Assembly (NCBI GenBank): GCA_024741835.1
Contig: JAENRP010000210.1
Span: 517 to 39,996 of the forward strand
DNA: 39,480 nt
Origin: Diplocarpon mali
Taxonomy: Eukaryota; Ascomycota; Leotiomycetes; Helotiales; Drepanopezizaceae
Reading direction: 5' to 3'
Shown here: positions 1 through 8,371 of the stretch, in pieces
Numbering within the stretch: position 1 is the first letter of the stretch
Layout of the letters: each line of letters starts with the position of its first letter
The notes under the pieces: generated by a model
Databases searched by the model: none
Told to the model about the DNA's origin: nothing
Seen by the model: the letters and a program-made list of their open reading frames with translations, nothing else
Program-made: the position numbers and the translations under genes

Positions 1-50
1 TATATATACGTATGTGTGAATGTGTATGTGTATGTGTGTATATGTATGTA
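1..50. repeat. TG/TATG-rich microsatellite at window edge
   Basis: An alternating TA/TG tract with units such as GTATGTGT. It is simple-sequence DNA at the left edge. If the candidate exon at 102-310 is real, this tract would lie in its downstream intron. Confidence 0.8.
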
Positions 51-101
51 TCCCTTCTTATGACCGCATACCACCCAGACCCCATCTGCCACCACCCTCA
101 C

Positions 102-310
102 CTGCGCCTCCGAGACAGGGAATCACGGCTACCCCGGCGGATGAGCTCGGCGCGTGATGGAGATAAGGGAATCGAAGGAATATCGCGACGTGGCTGTGGA
201 GGCTTGTCGGGTGGTAGATCATCGCGGTCCATGGGTGCTGGTCCATCATCTTGTTCTTCTCGTAGTATGTCCAGGAAGAGCCTGTCCGGCCAGCGAAGCG
301 CCATGGCCAT
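102..310 (-). CDS. candidate partial exon, Arg/Pro-rich protein (gene runs off left edge)
   Basis: On the minus strand a frame opens with ATGGCCATGG and encodes about 69 residues (start MAMALRWPDRLFLDILREEQ), then a Pro/Arg/Ser-rich stretch with PPDKPPQP and SPSRAELIRRGSRDSLSRRR. It ends at GCAG|GTGAGG, a good splice donor: the in-frame TGA lies inside the donor sequence, as expected where an exon ends. No domain is recognised. The downstream exon would lie beyond the left edge, so the model cannot be closed. The composition looks like a disordered region of a real protein, but chance ORFs in this GC-rich DNA are common, so support is weak. Confidence 0.3.
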
Positions 311-480
311 TGCAGCTGTCTCTAGCAGGCGGAGAGCTATTCAGACGTCGCGGGGGATTGCGCATACTCTACTCTCCTATACCGTATCGGCTGTGCAGCA
401 TCGCAAGAACCGGGTGCGCCGAAAGCATCGCTTGCCTGGTGCATCGGGACCTGCCGACTCTGTGCCTCGATCGATTCCGT

Positions 481-527
481 GGGATTGGGTTTGGGATTGG
501 GTTTGCATTTGCATTTGCATTTGCATT
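481..527. repeat. GGGATTGGGTTT and TTTGCA short tandem repeats
   Basis: Two copies of the 12-mer GGGATTGGGTTT run into about four copies of the 6-mer TTTGCA. Because unit lengths are multiples of three, several frames on both strands stay open here and give artefactual repetitive peptides (GLGLGLHLHLHL, MQMQMQ). Confidence 0.9.
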
Positions 528-577
528 CTCTCCCAAGCGGTGGAGCAGTGGACGCTGTTGCGCAATTCATGTGGCTG

Positions 578-632
578 TGCTCTGCTCTGCTCTGCTCTGC
601 TCTGCTCTGCTCTGCTCTGCTCTGCTCTGCTC
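578..632. repeat. TGCTC pentanucleotide microsatellite (about 11 units)
   Basis: About eleven perfect TGCTC units. The 5-nt period translates to the same five-residue repeat in every frame (CSALL on plus, SRAEQ on minus), so overlapping open frames here are not evidence of coding. Confidence 0.95.
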
Positions 633-1501
633 CCTCGCTCCCGAGTACGGCGGATCCGACGGCAGTCCCCCCGTCTTGCGGTGATGTGTTGGCCGATATA
701 CCCGTTCCAAAAGGGTGTCCTTGTTGCCGCTGCTTCGGCTACCTTCTCATACGACGAATCTCTCATGCGAACGCCGGGGAAGTCATCGTGGCTGAGCAGA
801 CTGGTGCACAACCGTCGCCGGACGCGTGTGGCCGAAGGGGTGAAAGCAGCAGATGCGTCACGAGGTGCCTCGTGCTCGCTCCACACTTTAATATCCGGGG
901 GACCGACCTTGTACCAGAGCATCAATCCGTGCGTCGCCGGCCCATCCCCAGTGGTCCATGTCCGTCTTCCTCGTCCTCCCACCATCGTCTGCACTTCAGT
1001 CATGTGACGGATCCAGACGAGGGAGGTCAGCTCTCTCTCCAATATCACGGCGACCCGGCGATGTCTGAGCTCTCGTCCCGCACTCGGGTATCTGTAGCTT
1101 GCTCAGGAAGTATCCGCTCAAGAAGTATCCGCCCTGCCGTCAAACAGGCCGTAGCTCGCTCGTTGGGTGTATCACAAGATGCAGTCAGCCTCAGCCGTCC
1201 TTCTCCGGCACCAAAGCCGAAGTAAAGAAAAATGGCAAGACCTTTTTCCTGAATCTTGCCGAACACACCGGACGATAGATCGTATCCTCTGCTCTACAAA
1301 GGGGGGATAGAGCCTCAAGAATCCGACTGACGAGCGCGGTTGTGATTTACGCTATTGCCCCAATTGAATACTGATCACGCGACCTACACACTGCAGTCCC
1401 TCTATGCAAAAAGAGTAGACCCTCAGGGTAGTTCTATATGCTAGAGACCACTTCCGATTCAATCTATCCAGACGAGCCAAAAACATGCTACAATCACGAA
1501 T
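633..1501. other. no supported gene
   Basis: GC-balanced DNA with long open frames on both strands (for example minus 1048-377 and plus 479-1225). No frame contains a recognisable domain, and the long frames all pass through the microsatellites. A lost gene cannot be excluded. Confidence 0.5.
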
Positions 1502-1602
1502 CGACACCTGTGTGATTCGAACACACGCTCCCGAGGGAAATGCCTAGCTTGCTCTACTCGCGGTATAGCAGGGCATCGCGTTAACCACTCCGCCAAACTG
1601 TT
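1502..1602 (-). tRNA. tRNA-Ser(GCU) with ~20-nt intron; weak acceptor stem, possibly decayed
   Basis: The reverse complement folds as a serine tRNA. The D arm is GCG/CGC around GAGTGGTTAA. The anticodon stem is ATGCC/GGCAT with loop CTGCTA plus A and anticodon GCT at 1567-1569. A 20-nt intron follows position 37 (1546-1565) and contains an AGC that can pair with the anticodon. The long variable arm is TCCC-TC-GGGA. The T arm is GTGTG-TTCGAAT-CACAC. The mature length would be 81 nt. The acceptor stem is imperfect: A1-C72 and G5-G68 do not pair and T6-G67 is a wobble. So it is clearly tRNA-derived, but may be a pseudogene or a diverged copy. Confidence 0.75.
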
Positions 1603-3389
1603 ACATGTTAGAGTTTAGGTCATGCCAATCAGGAGGAGGCGGAACCTACGTGCCAGTGCAGGTATGCTTCTTACGTAATGTTTCATATTTTTCTAATAAA
1701 TAACCCCAAATCAACTCTGCTCCCGGCGAGCCTGCCGATGCCGACTCCCTGTGAGGGGAACTGCTTAAGCGATAGTTACATTACCCAAGTGGAGTTTACC
1801 CTTCCGCCTCATAGAAAATGATAGCCATCATGTCTCACAGATTAGGGCAGGCAATTCAAATCAACGAGTTTCCTTCAAATTTCAGATACGGTTCGCGATA
1901 CCTAGGGCCGCATTTTGTGGTTCCAAAGCAGTTGGGTATCACCCTCCAGCTCTGCACTGAACGAAGGTGTGACTATCAAGGTTTGACTATACTTAGAATC
2001 GAAAAATTGAGACTACATCCATCTGGGACTCTTTTAACATCTGCCATCCAGGTTCAATTGTGCGGTAGTTGAAAGACGGCAGCATGCCGCTGATCCACGC
2101 CAGGAACCGTGGTGGGACAAAGTTGACCGCTGCCTTGGTCAAGATCCTGAATGTATACATGTGACAGTTGCCAATTTACCGCCAGATCTCGATCCGCGAC
2201 GCCCTCTTGTGCGAACGATTGGATTGTGTGAAAGCATGAGAGCTCGTCAAGTGAAAATCATATCCATCTTCAGATCGTTGTAAATGCTTTCGACTGCTGC
2301 AAGGTGAGATATCTCTACACTCCCTAGAATGCCTCTCTCGTCTCACTTGAGCTATTAAAGCGCTTGGCGGTCGGTTGAAAGCCGCTGGGTTCTCCTCAAG
2401 GTGTTGGGAATCTGACAGGCAAAAATAAGTAGTCTGTCTCTGTTCAAACTAGCATGTACTGCTGTCTTGGCTGAGAGAATCCATGTTCTGGTGTAACCTG
2501 GCATTCGAAGATGAATCCTTAGCCAAAGAAATTCATGTCCTCTCCAGTACAGACAGGCTTCGCGTGACATTTACAACAAATCTTGAGACTCATAGGGCCA
2601 TTCATAGTGACTCGATCACTTGGGGAAGATTTCCATGAGCTGAAGTCACGCTGCGCGCTTGTGCCGATCATTCAGACACTGTTATGTCAGCACGCGCTAG
2701 AGAGGCACTTATTGCAACATACCAACGACGCCCACTCTCAAATATTGCGCTGCTACTCTCCATGTATAGTAACTACTTCTATTGCAATGTGGACTCTGCT
2801 ACCAGACCCTGCCCTCTTGTGCTAGATTCATGGCACATACTCCCGGTCCTTGTGGGGACAGCCATCGCGTCGTATCCGCGAAAAGTCACCAGGATGCGTC
2901 CATGAGTAGAAGAAAAGCTCCTGCGCCTCGGCTGAAGGAGCTTTCATGAGCTGATATTCGGAAAATACTAAAGCTATGGATACAGAGATTCACTTCAGCA
3001 TGTGTGCTCTCGCCCAATTTCCCGTGGGATATAGCACACGTCCAAGGAAATATGTTGTATCCACCTCGGGAATCAATATGTAGGTTGTGTGATGCGGGAT
3101 AGAAGTTGTTGGAACGGGCGTTGATGGGCTGCGGTAGGTGTTTGCCCCATCCGACGACGAAAGCACATACGGCCCGCGAGTTAGGCAGTTAATACAGGAC
3201 TCCACATTTGCTCGAGAATCAGGAGACACCAGACGACAAGAAGGGTGTAAAGGAGAATATGGACGTTGGAGTATTTGGCAGGAGGCTAGTGTTTGCATTA
3301 ACCGTCTCATAAGCACTCCCTGGATTAGCCTCGATCTGATGGACTTTCTTTACGGTACTCCTCGGCCTTGCTAACCAATTTCATAATAT
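1603..3389. other. intergenic, no supported gene
   Basis: Moderately AT-rich DNA with only short unrelated frames on both strands (none above about 110 codons). No domain, splice-consistent exon chain or repeat was recognised. Confidence 0.5.
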
Positions 3390-3651
3390 GGATCTTGATG
3401 GAAAATACAAGGAATCTACTAGTGCGGACTGAGCTGAGGAAGACACTTGACGGGATGAAGAATCGCAGAAGCGAAGATTTACATCCCTCGATATTTACCT
3501 GGCAAAGCAACTGCCTGAGATACTAGAAGAGGTAGAGATGCTCAAGGATAAGAGACGGAGTCTGGATGATTTGCTAGTCCGGAAAGCAGCTCCTGTAGAG
3601 CGATTCCTGGAATTGACTCGCAAGCTGGGTATTGGGAAGGCATCCGACTAG
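3390..3651 (+). pseudogene. broken reading frame, unknown protein tail
   Basis: One plus-strand frame starting at ATGGATCTTGATGG reads as a plausible protein of about 86 codons but is interrupted by two TGA codons near its start. The downstream part is clean and charged (SLDIYLAKQLPEILEEVEML, then VERFLELTRKLGIGKASD) and ends at TAG 3649-3651. The coiled-coil-like tail looks like degraded coding sequence. Both stops are TGA, as C-to-T change of CGA would give, but two sites cannot establish RIP. The family is not recognised and chance is possible. Confidence 0.35.
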
Positions 3652-5137
3652 GGATCCGTACCTGTAAATGGAATCAGCTACTCTCATTAGTCTGAAGGCT
3701 GATATCTCGAGTATGTTACTTTTGACATTGAAAGTGACTTCTTGTGCTCTACAAGAATCAATGCCATGATAACAGGGAGATTTTGGCAGGCTGCGAACAG
3801 TATATGAAAATTTGAGGAGTCAGACCGGATCTGATACGTTTGGAATAGTCATACGAGTGGATATATCCAGGGCATAACTCTGTCTAATTCTCACAGGTAC
3901 GCATCCCGCTCGTTGTAGACCGTCCAATCAATACAGACGTAGCGTGCACGCAAGATCCATAATCTACATTGAGTGCAGCACGGGTCCCTCGCAGGATATT
4001 TGGCGGGAACTGGAGTGTTCCTAGGCAGGGGGAAGAGATCTTGTTCCGATCAGTACGAGGATATCTCCTGTATTTGAGTCAGCGTGTTTCTGTGTGTTTT
4101 GCCAGTGACGATGGTTTGCTCGAGAAGGCTGAACAGCCGCGCAGTAGTTAGGCGCGTATCCTTCGCTATGCCCCTCATGGGGGGGTGATTGCCGGCCCCT
4201 TACCCAGCGAAGATTTCATATCGGCAGATCCATCACTACCATATTTTATTCCCTCTCGGTTCTTCCGTGTTGGTGAGAGGTGGAAGGGCGTCTTGCGATT
4301 CTGGGGGCTTGGTAACGCTTGCAAGGATTACGTCCAGTTTTGACCATGCCTTTGCGAAAGGCATGGGGACGATGCTATCGAGTACGACACAGATTTGCAG
4401 AGCCGCAGGATTCGCTGTCGTGGTGGCGCAGAGCTCTGCCTGAAGCCCTCGACTTCCAGACGTAAGGTGCAGGTATTCCCGGAAGTCTTGGATTGTAAAT
4501 ACCAACTAATGGGTTAGCAGGCTATGCTTGCAGCGGGATTATTCCGAATAAGAGGCTCGAAACGTCGATAAGATTTGTTCCTCCCGGCCCTTGCTACACA
4601 CCAGAAAAGGACGAAACTCTGTCTCAGAAGGTCTAGAACGCCACCTCAATTGCGGGTGAGAGAAGAGGGTCCGAAAGAGTACAGGAGGAAATCCGCGCCG
4701 CCTCGCTCGACGACCGAAGGATCTCACCAACCTCCAAGCAACCGAGCGGCAATGAAGGCACGTTCGCGATGGGAGACGGGGGAACCAGTCATCAACGCAG
4801 CTGCAGCTTTATCTCTTTCCGACCAGATACAAGGAATAATATGTTGCGACGCTACACCGCACTAGTTCCGCAGATATATGCCAGGTGTAGGATGACTTGG
4901 GTCTCGGACTGGCTCATATGGCCTATCCGAATTCTCGGCCTTCGTGGGATAACTGATACCGTCCGAAATCAATTTGTGCCTTCACGTTTCTCTCTCTCTG
5001 CTCCAGGGCATTCATGAAGGGATTGGACGATCCACAAGTGTCAAGTCACTATCACTTGCGTGATTTGGAGGCTCAGAACTAAGATCAATTCTCTGCTTTA
5101 GACAACGCATGTGAAAACTTGTGTTCCATTACGGACT
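3652..5137. other. intergenic, no supported gene
   Basis: Short overlapping frames on both strands (for example minus 4505-4236 and plus 4575-4865) without recognisable domains or credible splice chains. The right end includes the 3' flank of the minus-strand transporter. Confidence 0.5.
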
Positions 5138-6938
5138 TTACAACACGGCGCTCGGCGGTATTTCCCTCTCGGCAGGAGTCTTCTCGGACACAGTCTGGGC
5201 TCCCAGGTCAACCTTGATCTTGCTGAAATCCCGTGCCCGGACCTTGTTCTTGAAAAGAATGTCAATCTCCGCGAATGTGCGGCCTTTGGTCTCAGGCAGA
5301 CGAAAGAAGGCCCAGATCAGACCAATGGACATGCAACCACCGTAGAAGAACCCCGACTTGGCTCCCCAGTTCCACCACGAGTTTTGGATCATGCGGGGCA
5401 CCAGCTGACCATAGATCAGAACATTGACGTTGTAAGCTGCTCTTGCCAGGGCGACCGACTTTTGTCGAAGATGCGTCGAGGGGATCTCGGTGACGACGGT
5501 GTAGATGACGGGGCCGCAGGTGCAGAAGAAGACGAAATACTCGATCAGCAGGATGGATCCGATGGCGTAAGCAAAGCTCGTGTGCTTAGTGGTATCTTTC
5601 ATTCCTAAGAAGCCTATAATCATCGAGGTAGACATCATGAAGAAGACGCCGAACAAGATGAGCGTTCGTCTTCCGAACTTCGGGGTAAGGAACCAAGCAC
5701 AGACAACGCCCACGATGGCCAAAGAATACTGGATGATTCCGAAATCGAAGGACAAGGTTGTTGAGATTCCCGCCTGCTTAAGGAAATATACGACATAAGA
5801 TACGAGCGGCACGCATAGTTCCTGTACGACGTACACGAAGACGGTGATCTCTGTTCGCCTTAGATTGATGCCCTGGAACATCGCCTTGTACGAGCTGCTC
5901 GCCATGGCCTCCTTTTCGATTCCAATGGTGTAGGCCATCATCGACATGGTGTTTGCAAGCTCATCTTCGTCGATATTCGACTGCAATCTCCGCAGCGAAT
6001 TTTCGGCGCTTGCTCTGTGTCCTTTCCGGTAGAGCCACCAAGGGGATTCGGGGGCCAGCAAGATGCCGATCGCCAATGGTACAGGGAGAACCCATTGAAG
6101 CGCAAATGGAATGCGATACGACCATTGACCTTCCATGGAGAGAAATCCACGAAGCGCACCCGTACCAGTCAGATAACCAATGCTCCAGCACATCGACACG
6201 AGAGACGTCAGGTATGGCCGGAGAACATTCGGGGTGACCTCGGAAGCGTAGGTTGTGGTAATTGTTTGGAATACACCCCAAGGCACGCCCAGGAGAATTG
6301 CGGATCCCATGTACCTTGCAGAGCGTTAGCCACGGGATCTGTTCTCTTGGCGGCACGGTCGCTCACATGTATATGTCTTTCGCAAAGAACTGGATGAAGA
6401 TGAAGCAGACCATCAGGAAGAGGCAGCCAAGCATTACCGGTCGATACCCGAACCTGTCTGCCAGGTACCCATTGATCAACAGACCTATAATCTGACCAGC
6501 ATTGGCACCGTTCGTTACACCTGCTTGCAAGTCTGCTGGGATCTCATACGACCCTAGATCGGTGAGCTCGCCGTATCGTTCCGCGAACTGGTCAAAGGCG
6601 AAGAAAGCTGTGAGAAAGGCCTTATCAAAGCCCTCCATGATGAGAGCGGCGGAAAAGAGGAAGGACCAGCCGCAAGCCTTGGGGCTAGAGAGCCGAGGGT
6701 CAGCGCCAGATCTGAGTATTGTTCAGGCGAGAGGTGGAGATATAAAACTCGCATGGGATGGGGTCGAGCAGCCATGAGACTGCAAAGAAACCCACTATTT
6801 CTTCAGGCCCTCAATCAAGGTCATGCTATGCTCATCATCAGTCGCCTTTTGAGCGCCCTTTAACTGGTCGACATCCTCGACATGCTGCTCCACATCCTCC
6901 CTTTCGATCTTATCGATGCTGGACTTGTGGTCGGTCAT
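5138..6938 (-). CDS. MFS sugar transporter, maltose/alpha-glucoside:H+ symporter type
   Basis: Predicted plasma-membrane proton symporter of the MFS sugar porter family, about 545 residues, the usual length. Exons on the minus strand: 6938-6796, 6684-6367, 6314-5138. Intron 1 (6795-6685) has branch CTGAC and joins TA|C, restoring YPKACGWSFLFSAALIMEGF, the family's first membrane segment. Intron 2 (6366-6315) has GCTAAC and joins FFAKDIYM to YMGSAILLGVPWGVFQT. Hallmarks are DRFGYRP between TM2 and TM3, PESPWWLYRKGH after TM6, TPKFGRR in the second half and PETKGRTFAEID after TM12. The N-terminus (MTDHKSSIDKIEREDVEQ) is charged and cytosolic. It is divergent to the PL26-like lyase gene, suggesting uptake of a pectin-derived sugar. 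The substrate cannot be read from sequence; alpha-glucosides are the family default. Confidence 0.93.
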
Positions 6939-8371
6939 GTTAGCGGCCAAGGCAACTTCTCACTTGTAGAGATGGTCAAGAAAGTCGATAGTCCCGCGAC
7001 TGATTCATACTCGCTTGAGAGATATGATCAGCAGCCGTATCTATAGTCTCCCAGCCTGCCGGTTTCATAGCCAGCTATTCAGCTAAGCCTTGTGACGATT
7101 GGAGGGAAAAAGAAACCCCGCTACACAGCTGCCATCTGCTCTGCAGGGTCCCCATAGCACGCTGCTTGGGTCAATGAAGCCCCTGGGGAAACAGTGCGGG
7201 GTCCGTATTTCTGGAGCAATGATACCCCGGGGAGCGGCAGCCATTCCTTTGTCTACTTCCAGTCTGCGGCGACGAGTTTGGCACTTGTCGCTTACTTTCT
7301 TGGGATGGCTTGCCCTCCAATCCCCCGCCGGTAGCCCCTTGTTTGCGGACTAGGCGAGTCATTTCTCATGGTTCCCCGCGAATGCTTCAATGTTCTGCTG
7401 CATCCAAGGTTCGTCATCAGGTTTGGGGATTTGGATCTAGGATCTTGTTCAAGCTAGAAATCTGGTCACGGCAGATTCGGACAGCACTCATGTATATTTG
7501 TTTGATGCGGCTCACCATGCGTGCTGGCAGCAGGCAACGCAACGAATGACTAGAGGCCTCGAGCAACGCATCTTAGCACTGATTCTCGATATCAGAGCTG
7601 TGCAGTAACAGAGCCGTCCACCTCTGTTGTGTGCGGGGAGACTAAGACAATAAGGTTCTAACCCTTGCCATATTGGCTTTCAGCAGTGCCCCAAATTTCA
7701 GGACCTTCTGCTCAACGCTTCAACAACATCGTTGCATGCCAAACAAAGCCAGCATCGGTGAAGTTTCCAAAGGAGCTTCTAGCTTGTTTGCAAGGTTAAA
7801 TATACTTCTATGTGGTTTCTTTAGGCCTGCGACGGAGTAGATTGTCGAATGAGGCCAGAGACTTCTCTGCGGGTTTGCCTTGGACCCCATTCCTGGGCAA
7901 AGTTTATTTCTCCACTTCCCCAGACATAGGGGAACTCGTGGTCTGGGGTAATGATGAGCCGAATATGCGTTTTACTTCGCTTGGGAACACGTCCGACCTC
8001 TCTCGGCTACATCCGGTAGGATGGCACGAAGGAAGCGCATGCCTTACTAGGCGAAACACACGACTCACTCTACACGGGCGAGTTATACTTCTGCTCAAAT
8101 AATACTTTTGTCATTACTGGCTATTCTTCGGGCTCGCGACAGCATGCGGCGTGTCTTGTTCGGGGAACATGTACCGAGTCATCGGTAGGCGCCCTTGGCG
8201 GGATTGCACTTGTGCATCCGCACGTATCACTCGTCAAAAGGGCTTTGCTATGACGATGCAGATGGTGCCTTGCTAGCTACTCGTCTCAGATGGGTGAGGT
8301 CGATTTTCGTCTTTTGAAGACCTGGGGCCGACAGCTTCCCTACCATATCCCGAAGTGGTCATTTTGCCAAA
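6939..8371. promoter_or_regulatory. shared divergent intergenic region, transporter / PL26-like lyase
   Basis: The 1.4 kb between two divergent start codons. A group of CreA-type motifs lies at 7183-7232 and another GCGGGG at 7633-7638. A TATA-like CTATAGATA occurs on the minus strand about 100 bp upstream of the transporter ATG. The lyase start has AAAATG context. Short frames here (for example plus 7812-8102) show no domain. Confidence 0.55.
7183..7232. promoter_or_regulatory. cluster of CreA/Cre1-type motifs (SYGGRG)
   Basis: Within 50 bp there are CTGGGG (7183-7188), GCGGGG (7196-7201) and a CCCCGGGG palindrome (7225-7232) that reads as CCGGGG on both strands. SYGGRG is the established site of the fungal carbon catabolite repressor CreA; paired close sites are typical of functional ones. 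It sits about 250-300 bp upstream of the transporter start and 1.1 kb upstream of the lyase start. Function is inferred. Confidence 0.45.

Noticed and set aside
12..1007. 331-codon plus-strand frame
   Set aside because: Runs through three microsatellites, uses repetitive peptides, has no domain, and overlaps equally long frames on both strands.
377..1048. 223-codon minus-strand frame
   Set aside because: Kept open by the SRAEQ and MQMQ repeats; the non-repeat part shows no recognised domain.
4236..4505. 89-codon minus-strand frame
   Set aside because: No recognisable motif, no credible exon partner.
7812..8102. 96-codon frame upstream of the lyase gene
   Set aside because: No domain or splice link; lies in the divergent promoter region.
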